Part shown: positions 27,236 through 35,434 of the stretch, in pieces
Layout: every line of letters starts with the position of its first letter
Numbering within the stretch: position 1 is the first letter of the stretch
Assembly: GCF_001586215.1 (NCBI RefSeq)
Contig: NZ_CP014634.1
Location: forward strand, 2,046,001 to 2,110,000
Source: Corynebacterium simulans
GTDB lineage: Bacteria > Actinomycetota > Actinomycetes > Mycobacteriales > Mycobacteriaceae
Direction: 5' to 3'
Length of the DNA: 64,000 nucleotides
Made by a program: the position numbers and the translations under genes
Notes under the pieces: generated by a model
Databases searched by the model: none
Told to the model about the DNA's origin: nothing
The model's input: the letters and a program-made list of their open reading frames with translations, nothing else

Positions 27236-27643
27236 TCATCTCATCTCTGGAATCTGGATTCGCTCCCTGCCATACGCGTACAAGGTCAGAAAAACAACGC
27301 CGAGATAATTCAGGGCGCTAACCCAAGCACGCGGAGTATCACCCAAGATTGTGCCCATGAGAAAGCTCATCGCCCACGCCGCATGAAGCCCCACCGCGAG
27401 CCCCACCGCCGCCGGTAGAAGCTTTGGAATGAAAGTCGCGGCGAGACAAAATGCACCGGCAGCGATCCAAATACTCGCCCATAAGGTGGGGCTTGCCCAA
27501 CCCTCCAAATAGTGAGCAGGCGTGCGGGCTGGATTAATCAGGGGCGGCACATAGGAAAGCCCACGAATGATGGTGAGAAGAGCGAGGATAGCCAGCCCGG
27601 CTTCATCTGATTTGAACCAATTTTCAAAGCAACGCCGCATCAT
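27236..27643 (-). CDS. Four-TM phage membrane protein, holin candidate
   Basis: 135 aa with about four hydrophobic segments (LAILALLTIIRGLSYV, LWASIWIAAGAFCLAATFI, LPAAVGLAVGLHAAWAMSFLMG, ALNYLGVVFLTLYAYG). Overlaps the upstream holin-like gene by 4 nt. Position between holin-like and coiled-coil genes suggests a role in membrane permeabilisation. Confidence 0.6.
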   Translation of the reverse strand: MMRRCFENWFKSDEAGLAILALLTIIRGLSYVPPLINPARTPAHYLEGWASPTLWASIWIAAGAFCLAATFIPKLLPAAVGLAVGLHAAWAMSFLMGTILGDTPRAWVSALNYLGVVFLTLYAYGRERIQIPEMR

Positions 27644-28011
27644 GCCTCGTTTGTGGTGGGGCCGTTGTAGACGGGCAGAGTGGGGGTTTGTGGTGCTGCT
27701 TGTTGCTCCCGGTATTCTGCCTGCGCTGCAAGACGCGGCGCCATAGACGGCGTGACACCATCAACAGTCAGGCGGTTAACCAGCGCGGTGATGAAATAAC
27801 CGATGGCACCTGCAGCAAAAATCGTCCACGTTGGGGCGTCCGCAAGCATGACTGGTAGCGCGCCAGCAACCCACGCCACCGCCTGCAGGGCAAGCATGAT
27901 GGAGCCCTTATAGCGTAGCCACCAGGGCTGCTCCTTAAGCTCCGTGGCTACCGCGTCCGCGATGCGCTCCGAGACGCTGTTAATCACTGCTTGGTTGTAG
28001 TGGCGTGCCAT
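27640..28011 (-). CDS. Putative holin
   Basis: 123 aa with two TM segments (IMLALQAVAWVAGALPVML and WTIFAAGAIGYFITALV), short charged ends, and a start overlapping the endolysin stop. Two-TM small proteins next to endolysins are typical actinophage holins, which form membrane lesions that release the endolysin. Confidence 0.7.
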   Translation of the reverse strand: MARHYNQAVINSVSERIADAVATELKEQPWWLRYKGSIMLALQAVAWVAGALPVMLADAPTWTIFAAGAIGYFITALVNRLTVDGVTPSMAPRLAAQAEYREQQAAPQTPTLPVYNGPTTNEA

Positions 28012-29402
28012 TACTTCCTCTTTTCCTTGAGTTCATCCACATCGGCTTGAATCTGTGCGAGCTGCTGGCGGATAGCCGCGAGCGCGTCCACGATGGTCAA
28101 ATTCTGTCCTTTGTCGTTCTGACCAAGCTGTGCCCAGCCCTTGCCGCCGGGGCCGCGAAGCTGAGTCCAAATCTCCTGCAAGGCTTGAATTTGCGGGCCT
28201 AAATAGCCGCTAATCCAGTCGGTGAAAAACTTTGTTGTTAACATGTCTCCTGCTTTCTCATGTTGTGCTGCTTTTACTGGCTCGGCATACGCGTAGCCCT
28301 TGGGTGGGATTAGGCTTGCCAGCTGCTCGTGGCTAATCCAATACCCGTATGGGCTGAATCCGCTGTCTGCTACCCAGTAGCGGCGCCCGCCGCCGTCTTC
28401 GCCGTAGCCCATGATTGCGATGTAGTGGTAGACGGTGCCGCCGCCGTAGGCGGGGCTGATGGTGGACGGTGCTACCGCACGCGGGTAATTGCTGGGCGGT
28501 GCTACGATGTTTGCCACGACGCCATGACCGCCGTTGATTGAACCGGTGATGTCTTCCCACAGTTGCTGCTTTTGAGCCGGGCTTGGCGGGTCATTGGGCA
28601 TTTCGCGCACTTTGTATCCCGCGCCCGGCATGTACTTATTGAGCACCGGGGCAATGAGCCCGATCCAATCGGTGCCGCCAGTATCCGTTCCCAGTTGTGT
28701 GCCGAGGTCGCTCTCCGTAATAAGCTTTCCAGTCTTTGACCTAATCACGGTCTGTGAGCTGGCCGGACCGCAGTTATAGAACGTGTCCTGGCGTACTTGG
28801 TCGCGCTCGTAGTCGAGTACTTTCTCCACGGTTGGTTTACCTCCATCGGGTAGTAGGCGTGCCCCAAATGTCAGAGCACGGTTGTAGCGGGCACGGCGAT
28901 CCGACAAGCCGTTGAGGCCGCCGTTAATAGCCCGCGTAGCCCCCTCCAAATCGCCAGCGTCGGCCAGGGCGTTGAGCTGCGGGCGCGCCGCCGTCCAGTA
29001 GTAAGTGGCGGCAAGGAACCCCCAGTGCGGCTCTTCGAGCCGTTCGGGATGGGCTTCGAAGTCGATGTCTGTGAGTCCGCGTGAGTGCGCCCAGCGGGTG
29101 AAAGCGCGGTAATTACTGCGGCCGGTCAGCTGAATAGGGCCACGGCCAGCAAATTTCACCCCGTCGCCGCGATACACGTTGCCGAGGTCGCTGCGCCCCT
29201 CGTACTCCGCGCCGCTAGCAATCTCCCGCATGTAGCGCAGACCTACAGACTCATGGCCAAGCTGTGCGCACCACATGGCTGCACGCTTCACAGTGGTAAC
29301 CCCAGCTTCGCGCATGGCGGTATTAAACCCATCGATTAACCGCGTGTAGCCTCCGTCAGGCAGATCGCCGCCCATGACCTCACGCAGCGTTTGCGCATCC
29401 AT
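28011..29402 (-). CDS. Endolysin with GH19 and C39-like domains
   Basis: 463 aa from the ATG at 29402, preceded by AAAGGAGGG. Residues 1-190 are a glycoside hydrolase 19 domain (GRGPIQLTGRSNYRAF, catalytic Glu candidates in LGHESVG). Residues about 200-370 are a C39-type cysteine peptidase (FYNCGPASSQTVI, YHYIAIMGYG, WVADSGF giving Cys, His, Asp). A C-terminal coiled coil (residues 400-463) may bind the cell wall. It should cut both glycan and peptide bonds of the corynebacterial wall. Confidence 0.88.
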   Translation of the reverse strand: MDAQTLREVMGGDLPDGGYTRLIDGFNTAMREAGVTTVKRAAMWCAQLGHESVGLRYMREIASGAEYEGRSDLGNVYRGDGVKFAGRGPIQLTGRSNYRAFTRWAHSRGLTDIDFEAHPERLEEPHWGFLAATYYWTAARPQLNALADAGDLEGATRAINGGLNGLSDRRARYNRALTFGARLLPDGGKPTVEKVLDYERDQVRQDTFYNCGPASSQTVIRSKTGKLITESDLGTQLGTDTGGTDWIGLIAPVLNKYMPGAGYKVREMPNDPPSPAQKQQLWEDITGSINGGHGVVANIVAPPSNYPRAVAPSTISPAYGGGTVYHYIAIMGYGEDGGGRRYWVADSGFSPYGYWISHEQLASLIPPKGYAYAEPVKAAQHEKAGDMLTTKFFTDWISGYLGPQIQALQEIWTQLRGPGGKGWAQLGQNDKGQNLTIVDALAAIRQQLAQIQADVDELKEKRK

Positions 29403-29427
29403 AGTTTGCCCTCCTTTGGGCATGAAA

Positions 29428-29459
29428 TTAGCCCCATGACCTGTGCGGTCAGGGGCTAA
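29428..29459 (-). terminator. Hairpin between small gene and endolysin
   Basis: TTAGCCCC-A-TGACC-TGTGC-GGTCA-GGGGCTAA, a nearly perfect 13-bp stem starting 4 nt downstream of the 29463-29612 gene. Likely a partial terminator or stabilising structure ahead of the endolysin. Confidence 0.6.
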
Positions 29460-29462
29460 TGA

Positions 29463-29612
29463 CTAGCTCTTAATCGGGTCGAAAAGGTCCGGCATTTTAT
29501 CCGGCGGGAATTCCGGCAGGGCGGTATGCCCGTATCGGGCGCGGTACGCCCTGCCGTGATACTCATAAACTATGCCGTGCATTACAAAAATTCCAGGCTC
29601 CCACGTACTCAT
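29463..29612 (-). CDS. 49-aa phage protein next to endolysin
   Basis: Starts MSTWEPGIFVMHGIVYEYHG and ends PPDKMPDLFDPIKS. GGAAGAAGC precedes the ATG, which overlaps the stop of the tail-protein fragment as ATGA. No domain recognised, but the RBS and residue composition support a real gene. Confidence 0.6.
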   Translation of the reverse strand: MSTWEPGIFVMHGIVYEYHGRAYRARYGHTALPEFPPDKMPDLFDPIKS

Positions 29613-29765
29613 GCGAGCTTCTTCCAGCCAGCCGGGTAAGCATCCGGGCTATACGCATTCGCATCAATAAGCGACTCGTACACGGCACCTTATAAGTCAC
29701 CTTGAATCCCTTAGCGTAAACATTATGAGCACCAGACGGTTGCTTAAACTCGGCGGGCGGCTTCG
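29609..29765 (-). pseudogene. Fragment of a tail/fibre protein with CBM5/12-like module, frameshifted
   Basis: Minus-strand reading gives AEFKQPSGAHNVYAKGFKVTYK, then one base is missing at AAGG (expected AAGGG), after which the other frame continues GAVYESLIDANAYSP and DAYPAGWKKLA to a TGA at 29609. This is the typical C-terminal module of phage tail proteins (YESLIDAN.WSP..YPAGW). No start or upstream body is present; the right side joins a repressor stub. Confidence 0.6.
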
Positions 29766-29839
29766 GCTTTAGATAGGCCCTCGCGTTCGCGTGCATGTTG
29801 GAGTAGTTGGCCAGCAGGCCACTGCTGGGGTGTGGTCAT
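29744..29839 (-). pseudogene. Truncated phage repressor (31 codons)
   Basis: From ATG at 29839: MTTPQQWPAGQLLQHARERE, then GLSKAEAARRV and a TAA. This is the first part of an XRE-type helix-turn-helix as in phage immunity repressors; the rest is replaced by an out-of-frame tail-protein fragment. It faces away from the strong early promoter, the usual place for a repressor gene. Confidence 0.55.
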
Positions 29840-29873
29840 GGGTATGAGCGTAGCAGTGGTGGCGATCCTAATC

Positions 29874-29902
29874 TTGCACGGTACGGTCTAGTACATTATA
29901 AT
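29874..29902 (+). promoter_or_regulatory. Strong early promoter with repeated GTAC-containing sites
   Basis: TTGCAC (29874-29879), 17 nt, TATAAT (29897-29902). ACGGTAC occurs at 29879-29885 and 29941-29947, and CTAGTAC at 29888-29894 and 29931-29937, flanking the start point, as expected of repressor operators. Drives the early operon beginning at 29977. Confidence 0.75.
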
Positions 29903-29976
29903 ACTGGGTATGGGTTCAAAATGAGCCCACCTAGTACCGGACGGTACAGCCCTGCAAGGCAGAAAGGAATCACCAT

Positions 29977-30171
29977 ATGGCCTATGAGAACGGTGGCCTT
30001 TATAACCAGAAGGAGGCGTGCCAGTATCTTGGCGGCATCTCACGGAATACGCTTTATCTACTTCGACGGGACGGGCTACTCGCGGAGACCAAACTAGGGT
30101 GGCGAGTCTTCTTCAAGAAAGACGATCTAGATCGCTGCATTGAGATGCAGGAAATGCTCAAAGCAGCCTAA
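29977..30171 (+). CDS. Excisionase-like HTH protein
   Basis: 64 aa. The sequence YNQKEACQYLGGISRNTLYLL followed by GWRVFFKKDDLDRCIE fits the MerR/Xis-like helix-turn-helix (HTH_17) of excisionases and small phage regulators. First gene of the early operon, directly after the strong promoter and the first CTGCAA stem-loop; RBS AGAAAGGA. Confidence 0.75.
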   Translation: MAYENGGLYNQKEACQYLGGISRNTLYLLRRDGLLAETKLGWRVFFKKDDLDRCIEMQEMLKAA

Positions 30172-30244
30172 AACGTAAAAAGACCCCTCGGAGCTGCAAC
30201 TCCATAAGTGAGGGGCCGCATCGGCAGAAAGGAATCTAAACACG

Positions 30245-30835
30245 ATGCACAAACATGATAACACCCCAATGTCGGCGCACGAAACGACGGATCGCGACCC
30301 GTACGAGAAAGTCCTACTCCAGGCCGTCGTCCTGAAGCGCCTGAACGGCATTCACAAGGAGTTCAAGGACAGCATCACCCGCGACATGGAGCCCGGCGAC
30401 AAGCGCACAGTAAAGAACGCCCAGGGCCTTGAGCTGGGCAGCGTGTCGAAGTCCGCGCCCGGCATGAAAGCGGTCTGCACCGACAGTGCCGTGCTTCTTG
30501 CCATGGCTGAGGAGCAGGGCCGAGAGATTGTTGACGGCCTGCCCGCTCCCTCCGATCCCCGCCACGAGGAAATTATTCGCCTCCTCATGGAGCTTGGGCG
30601 CACTGACCTACTTGAATCCGCTGTCGTGAAAGAGGATGCGGACGCAATCGCCGCGAAAGTTCTCGAGGACTGGCAGATTACCGGCGACCTCCCGGCCGGG
30701 TGGGAGATACGAGAGGCATCAACTAGCCGAATGTCTATTACCCCGAAGCGCACTAAGGCAGCCCGCGCCGCGATAGACAGGCTTGTTCAGTCTACGGGCG
30801 CAATTCTTGAAATCACCGACGGAAAGGACTCCTAG
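30245..30835 (+). CDS. Phage protein upstream of the Sak4-like ATPase
   Basis: 196 aa, no recognised domain. Charged, with a short beta-like segment around TVKNAQGLELGSVSKS and helices elsewhere. Its leader holds a CTGCAA stem-loop nested in a larger GACCCCTC/GAGGGGCC hairpin. Two nt separate it from the ATPase gene, so a joint role in recombination is plausible. Confidence 0.65.
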   Translation: MHKHDNTPMSAHETTDRDPYEKVLLQAVVLKRLNGIHKEFKDSITRDMEPGDKRTVKNAQGLELGSVSKSAPGMKAVCTDSAVLLAMAEEQGREIVDGLPAPSDPRHEEIIRLLMELGRTDLLESAVVKEDADAIAAKVLEDWQITGDLPAGWEIREASTSRMSITPKRTKAARAAIDRLVQSTGAILEITDGKDS

Positions 30836-30837
30836 CC

Positions 30838-31911
30838 ATGCAGTTCACCACACGTAAACCATCGTGTAAGGCCTCATTCCCTCTCATGCTCCTTGCGGGT
30901 ATTGAGGGCGCCGGTAAGACGTGGGCCGCTGTGGAGGCGACCGGCATGGAGTCCGTAGACCGCGCCTTCTTCATCGAGGTTGGGGAGTCCCAGGCAGACG
31001 CCTACGGCGCTGTGCCGGGCGCTGACTTTGAAATCATCGAGCACGACGGAACCGTCGGGCAGATTCGTGGGGCTATCCAGTGGGCCTCCCAGCAGGCCCC
31101 GGCCGAGGGCAAGCATAACCTGCTCATCATCGACTCGATGACTGAAATCTGGCAGCTGCTACAGGACAACGGCCAAGAGGAAGCGAACCGGCGTGCCCGC
31201 AGCAAGGGACGCAAGGTGCCGGAGGAGGGTGTACGCCTCAGCCTGGACCTGTGGAGTCAGATTAAGTCCACATGGAACGGCCTCTTGCAGCAGTGCCGCC
31301 AGTTCCCGGGCCCGGTGCTCATGACCTCCCGCCTGGAGTTGGTGACGGCGGTGGACGAGAAGGGCAACCCGACGCGGGATAAATTCTGGAAGGTTCAGGC
31401 GGAGAAGAATCTACCGTTCCACTGCCAGGTTGTGGTTCAGGCGAGGGCTCCGCGCCAGTGGACGATGACGAAGATCGCTACCACGGTCCCCGAGCTCCAG
31501 CTCCAGCCCGGTGATGAGATGACGTTCAATGACTTCTCGGTGGCGAAGCTGCTGGACGGTATGGGGATTGGGGCGGATGCCGCCCCGACTACGTTTGTGG
31601 AGACCCGCCCCGATGGGGAGTTCAGTGAGGAGAAGCAGGCCGCTAAGGCCGCTGAGGAGCAGGCGGAGGAGCGGAAGGCATACGTCCTTAAGCAGACTCA
31701 GGGGCTACTCCGGGCCGAGTCCTCTGGGGACGTGGAAACGCTTCGTAGGGCGCTGCGATACTACGAGTCGCGTTCGGATCGTGAGCTCGTTGGCATGGCC
31801 CGCGAGACACTCGACCGCCTAGAGAAGTCCCAGCGCATGGAGAAGGCTCAGGAGACCGTCGGGGAAGTGTTGGACGGTGAGGTGGTCGAGCCGACCGCCG
31901 ACGCCGCCTAG
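30838..31911 (+). CDS. Sak4-like RecA-fold ATPase (AAA_24)
   Basis: 357 aa. Walker A GIEGAGKTWAA near residue 22 and Walker B NLLIIDS near residue 97; sensor-like VLMTSR. C-terminal charged helix of about 100 residues. Phage proteins of this kind act as single-strand annealing/recombination ATPases and often work with a phage SSB, which is encoded at 40803. Confidence 0.8.
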   Translation: MQFTTRKPSCKASFPLMLLAGIEGAGKTWAAVEATGMESVDRAFFIEVGESQADAYGAVPGADFEIIEHDGTVGQIRGAIQWASQQAPAEGKHNLLIIDSMTEIWQLLQDNGQEEANRRARSKGRKVPEEGVRLSLDLWSQIKSTWNGLLQQCRQFPGPVLMTSRLELVTAVDEKGNPTRDKFWKVQAEKNLPFHCQVVVQARAPRQWTMTKIATTVPELQLQPGDEMTFNDFSVAKLLDGMGIGADAAPTTFVETRPDGEFSEEKQAAKAAEEQAEERKAYVLKQTQGLLRAESSGDVETLRRALRYYESRSDRELVGMARETLDRLEKSQRMEKAQETVGEVLDGEVVEPTADAA

Positions 31912-31927
31912 CTACCTTCCTCACTGC

Positions 31928-31981
31928 CCTAGGCCGGTGGGATTGCAGACCCCTGGCGGGTGCCTGCGCCACCGGCCTAGG
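31928..31981 (+). terminator. Hairpin after the ATPase gene
   Basis: CCTAGGCCGGTGG (31928-31940) pairs perfectly with CCACCGGCCTAGG (31969-31981), 13 bp with a 28-nt loop. GCGTTTG follows, a weak U-tract; probable partial terminator. Confidence 0.55.
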
Positions 31982-32099
31982 CGTTTGTGCCCTGCGGCCC
32001 GGGCCATACAAGGGCCGCCCTAAAATAATCCATGTACCCCGCCTGTATACGGCTGCAACCGTGAGCGGTGTGGGGGAGTAGCAGAAAGGAATCTTTGGG

Positions 32100-32471
32100 A
32101 TGAAGCGATCCCCGATGAAGCGCCGCCCTCGCCGTGGCGGCAGAATGCCCCAAGAGGTCTATGAGATCACGATGTTCAAGCGCGCTCGTGGGCTTTGTGA
32201 AGCCGGGCTGCCGGGGTGTGAAAAGAACGCTACTGACTTCCATCATCGGCAGCGTCGGCAGCGTGGCAATGACACGGTTGTGAACTCGGCTGCATTGTGC
32301 CGCGCCTGCCACCACCTGATTACCCACGTGTCCCCCGCAGCGGGGCGGGAGCGCGGTCTTATAGTTCACTCGCACCACCCAGATCCGGGCAGTGTGCCGA
32401 TGTGCGTGCGCGGCCGGTGGGTCATGCTACGGCCTGACGGTGGCATGGAGGCCACGGAGGCGAGGCCGTGA
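32100..32471 (+). CDS. HNH-type nuclease-like protein
   Basis: 123 aa. Zinc-finger/HNH pattern: CEAGLPGCEKNATDFHHRQ then NSAALCRACHHLITHV, giving two Cys pairs, the HH pair and the final His. Basic N terminus. Early-region phage HNH proteins are nicking or recombination nucleases. Leader carries the ACGG-CTGCAA-CCGT stem-loop. Confidence 0.7.
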   Translation: MKRSPMKRRPRRGGRMPQEVYEITMFKRARGLCEAGLPGCEKNATDFHHRQRRQRGNDTVVNSAALCRACHHLITHVSPAAGRERGLIVHSHHPDPGSVPMCVRGRWVMLRPDGGMEATEARP

Positions 32472-33364
32472 CGATTCACCCAGACGTCCACTATGAGGGT
32501 GTGCGGTTCGCTAGTGTCCCGCACCAACTCCTTGAAGAGGTGGCCGACCCGGTCGCTATCGCGCTGTATGCGCACCTCATGAAGTTTGCGGACTGGTCTA
32601 CCGGCCTCGCCCATCCGAAACGGGAGACTTTGGCGAAGCTCATGGGCTATAAGACGACTAAGGCTGTCGATGCCGCTGTAAAGACTCTCGCTAAGGCCGG
32701 TTGGCTGGAGGCGTTTCCGCGTTGGTCTCGGTGGAATGAGGAGACGAACACACTGGAGGTCATCTATGAGTCCCGCAAGGGATTCAATCAGACGTCGAAC
32801 GGGTACCGGCTGTTTGACCGGCCACGCCGTAGTGATGGGGTGGGTACCCCAGAGGGACCCCACCCCCTACCCACTAGTGCCCCCTCCCCATCCCCTCAGG
32901 GGTACACAAACAAAAACCATAAGAACGAGAACCATAGAACTAAAGATATTGATCATCCTGCGGATGATCGCTTCACCGAGTTCTGGGACACGGTTCCGAG
33001 AAAGGTTGGCAAGGGGGCGGCACGCAAGGCGTGGACGAAAGCGGTAAAGAAGGCCGACCCTCAGGTCATCATTGAGGGGATGCGCCAGTATCGGGATGAC
33101 CCGAACCGGGCCGACGAGTTCACCGCTCATCCCTCGTCTTGGCTGAATGCGGAAAGGTGGGATGATGACCCGCTCCCAGCAAGGAGAGGGAGTCAGCGAG
33201 CCCCGAGCTTTTTGGACTTCGCCCCGTCTCGCTCTACGCCCCGAAATCAGCGGTTCGACGCCCCGTATACCGGCGAACTGCCCGGCTCTACACATTCACC
33301 CCTCCCGCCCGGTATTGAGCCGCCTACGGGCCCGCAAACGCTATTTGAGGAGTACCCAGAATGA
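32468..33364 (+). CDS. Phage replication protein candidate with winged helix
   Basis: 298 aa from GTG overlapping the HNH gene stop. N-terminal 100 residues resemble a replication-initiator winged helix (LMKFADWSTGLAHPKRETLAKLMGYKTTKAVDAAVKTLAKAGWLE). Pro/Ser linker around residues 120-145, then a helical part with FWDTVPRKVGKGAARKAW and SSWLNAERWDDDP as in many phage DnaD/replisome-organiser proteins. Overlaps the next gene by 4 nt. Confidence 0.7.
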   Translation: MTIHPDVHYEGVRFASVPHQLLEEVADPVAIALYAHLMKFADWSTGLAHPKRETLAKLMGYKTTKAVDAAVKTLAKAGWLEAFPRWSRWNEETNTLEVIYESRKGFNQTSNGYRLFDRPRRSDGVGTPEGPHPLPTSAPSPSPQGYTNKNHKNENHRTKDIDHPADDRFTEFWDTVPRKVGKGAARKAWTKAVKKADPQVIIEGMRQYRDDPNRADEFTAHPSSWLNAERWDDDPLPARRGSQRAPSFLDFAPSRSTPRNQRFDAPYTGELPGSTHSPLPPGIEPPTGPQTLFEEYPE

Positions 33365-33813
33365 GCACACCACAGCAGCGTGAGCTAGCCGCCTACGTCC
33401 TGGAGTACGGCAAGCGCCTAGCCCCGGATAGGTTTCCGCAGCCGTCGGCTGAGGTGGTGGACGCGTGGGCTGATGTTCTCGCTACGGTGTCTTTGCCTCC
33501 TCAGGTGTGGCCGGATGCGGTGAAGCTGTGGGCGTTGGAGCTGGCCGGGCCTCGTATGGTGACGCCGCGTGACCTTAAGCAGGCGGCGTTTGCGGTGCGT
33601 GACAGGTGGGAGTCCGATCCGGTTCGGAAGCGCCAGCTGGATGCGCACCGTGAGCGGTTGCGCGAGGAGCGTGACGCGCAGTTAGCGGCGGGGACTTTCG
33701 GGGAGCTTCGGGGCTATAAGCCGTTGGAGGTTGGTCACGCTGGGGAGGTTGATACGGCGGGTATTGTGGAGCGTATTAAGCGTGGTTTACGAGGGGGGAG
33801 GGGCAGTTCGTAG
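33361..33813 (+). CDS. Possible helicase loader or replication accessory protein
   Basis: 150 aa. Helical throughout: VVDAWADVLATVSLPPQVWPDAVKLWALELAGPRMVTPRDLKQAAFAV resembles the N-terminal fold of small phage helicase loaders (G39P-like), with a basic C terminus. Overlaps the preceding replication gene, which supports a role in replication. Family not certain. Confidence 0.6.
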   Translation: MSTPQQRELAAYVLEYGKRLAPDRFPQPSAEVVDAWADVLATVSLPPQVWPDAVKLWALELAGPRMVTPRDLKQAAFAVRDRWESDPVRKRQLDAHRERLREERDAQLAAGTFGELRGYKPLEVGHAGEVDTAGIVERIKRGLRGGRGSS

Positions 33814-33821
33814 CACTCAAT

Positions 33822-33883
33822 TTTACTTTTTGTAAACTGTCATCTATACTTAAACATGTCAGCAAGAAAGCCCCTGCAAGGGC
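33822..33883 (+). promoter_or_regulatory. Phage promoter, operator-like repeat and CTGCAA leader
   Basis: TTTACT (33822-33827), 17 nt, TATACT (33845-33850). TTTAC-N5-GTAAA (33822-33836) overlaps the -35. The leader stem-loop GCCC-CTGCAA-GGGC is at 33870-33883, followed by GCAGAAAGGA. Nearly the same arrangement occurs at 42719 and 45177. Confidence 0.75.
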
Positions 33884-33901
33884 AAGCAGAAAGGAAGAAA
33901 A

Positions 33902-34159
33902 ATGAACTCCACCGACTACTACGTCGCCTACAACATCACCAGCGAATCCGACCTCGACATGGTGACCATGGGAGGCCAGCCCAAGTACCACCTCGGCGGG
34001 AACTCCTACATGCGCCGCGTCACCATCATCGAGGCCTACACCAAGGCCGATAAAGACACCTTCGAGCGCATCATCAGCATCAGCGAGAACGGCGCGGAGG
34101 TCGAGGTTTACGACTGGACACCAGCTGACTGCGACATGTACGTGAAGGTGAACAGCTAA
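33902..34159 (+). CDS. Small phage protein, hypothetical
   Basis: 85 aa, starting MNSTDYYVAYNITSES. Mixed alpha/beta composition, acidic C terminus. Own promoter and stem-loop leader upstream; followed by a similar leader. Unknown function. Confidence 0.65.
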   Translation: MNSTDYYVAYNITSESDLDMVTMGGQPKYHLGGNSYMRRVTIIEAYTKADKDTFERIISISENGAEVEVYDWTPADCDMYVKVNS

Positions 34160-34242
34160 CGACCAGCACGGGAGGGGCGCGCATTCCCCCAATCACGCGC
34201 ACTACATGAACCCCTGCAAGGGCAAGCAGAAAGGAATCAACT

Positions 34243-34536
34243 ATGGACCTCGCAGAAGTCACCCACGAGTACATCGCAAGCGTCACCGTCACGACCCGAA
34301 CCTATGACCTGTACCGGGACGTTTTCATCTACGACAACGGTGAGCGCCGCCCCTGCTACACGCTCCGCAGCCCGAAGGATGAATCCAAGTACTGGGCAGG
34401 TCACAACCTCACGAGTGCGGACAGCGCCGCCGCGGGAACCTACATGTTCACCACCGTCATGGGAACCCCAATCAAGCGCAATGGTGAGATCGTCAAGTTC
34501 TTCATCGCGGGCGACATGATCGAGCGAGTCAAATAA
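34243..34536 (+). CDS. Small phage protein, hypothetical
   Basis: 97 aa, beta-rich (VTVTTRTYDLYRDVFIYDNG). CCC-CTGCAA-GGG stem-loop and AGAAAGGA in the leader. The intergenic stretch repeats GGGCGCATTCC-type sequence also found before the next gene, suggesting a duplicated unit. Confidence 0.65.
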   Translation: MDLAEVTHEYIASVTVTTRTYDLYRDVFIYDNGERRPCYTLRSPKDESKYWAGHNLTSADSAAAGTYMFTTVMGTPIKRNGEIVKFFIAGDMIERVK

Positions 34537-34618
34537 TAATCCCTGGAGGGGGGCGCATTCCACGAATCACGCCTACACCAAGCCCCTGCAAGGGCACCCC
34601 AAAAAAGAAAGGAATCAC

Positions 34619-34915
34619 ATGTTCACCGAGCACATCGTGTACAGGCACTATGAGCTTGAATACGAAATGACCGTCACCAACAACGGCACCTCACAGGGCA
34701 AAGACGCCGTAATTGAATACACCGGGCACGGAGACGGCCCCGTCAAGCTCACCCCATTCTGGAATTCATCTAACAATAAGTGGTGGGTTGAAGTTGAGAT
34801 CCTGCCACACACCGCGTCCGGCTCCCTGGTATTCCGCTCGTATATCGAAGAGCTAGAAATCGCTACCCACATGGCTCAAGAGTGCGAAGAAATACTCAAC
34901 GGTGTGAGCCGATAG
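34619..34915 (+). CDS. Small phage protein, hypothetical
   Basis: 98 aa beginning MFTEHIVYRHYELEYEM; beta-rich, acidic C-terminal helix. Leader with GCCC-CTGCAA-GGGC stem-loop. Same operon style as its neighbours; no domain seen. Confidence 0.65.
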   Translation: MFTEHIVYRHYELEYEMTVTNNGTSQGKDAVIEYTGHGDGPVKLTPFWNSSNNKWWVEVEILPHTASGSLVFRSYIEELEIATHMAQECEEILNGVSR

Positions 34916-34982
34916 CCAACCGACCACAATATAAGTTCACACACACTGCCACCTGCAAGTGGCAAGCAGAAAAGGAATCATC

Positions 34983-35189
34983 ATGAGCGACGAAATCATG
35001 GATAAAATCTTTATCGATTTAATCCTATTCATAATTCTTGTCGGAATCCCGATTCTAATCGGGGTACAGGCAGCACATGTCTTTAATTGGGGCGTAGGTA
35101 TTCTAATTGGCCTACTGGTCGCTGCAGTCGCGCTATACGGTACTTATAGCTTCGCCACACAACCCGTAGACGACGCGACGGTGGCGTAA
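34983..35189 (+). CDS. Small two-TM phage membrane protein
   Basis: 68 aa from the ATG at 34983 after AAAAGGA. Two TM segments (IDLILFIILVGIPILIGVQA and WGVGILIGLLVAAVALYGTY) and a short acidic tail. A membrane protein in the early region could act in superinfection exclusion; this is inference. The GCCAC-CTGCAA-GTGGC stem-loop precedes it. Confidence 0.65.
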   Translation: MSDEIMDKIFIDLILFIILVGIPILIGVQAAHVFNWGVGILIGLLVAAVALYGTYSFATQPVDDATVA

Positions 35190-35194
35190 AACAC

Positions 35195-35434
35195 ATGAGC
35201 ACACGAACCGCTTACCTTGCCGATATTTGCCGAAGTGATGAAGAGCTAACGGTAGTAGAAAAAATGCTACTCAGCAGCCTGCAAACAGGCCGGGCAACAC
35301 TCCGTGATGATGTAGCGCAGAAAGCAACCGACTTCCGTATCAAATACGGACGCAAGGGCGCCGATCTGGCAGCACGCGAACTCCGCCCGCTTGCCCTGGC
35401 ACTACTCGCACACACAGAAAGGATAGGGAAATGA
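35195..35434 (+). CDS. Small phage protein with shared C-terminal motif
   Basis: 79 aa. Its C terminus ARELRPLALALLAHTERI is identical in the 36858-37292 protein, while the N-terminal parts differ. Starts an ATGA-type chain of overlapping genes that runs to 37657. Unknown function. Confidence 0.6.
   Translation: MSTRTAYLADICRSDEELTVVEKMLLSSLQTGRATLRDDVAQKATDFRIKYGRKGADLAARELRPLALALLAHTERIGK

Noticed and set aside
29563..29796. 77-codon minus-strand ORF as an intact gene
   Set aside because: It crosses a junction and a frameshift; the coding-like sequence lies in two different frames, so I list a fragment and a repressor stub instead.
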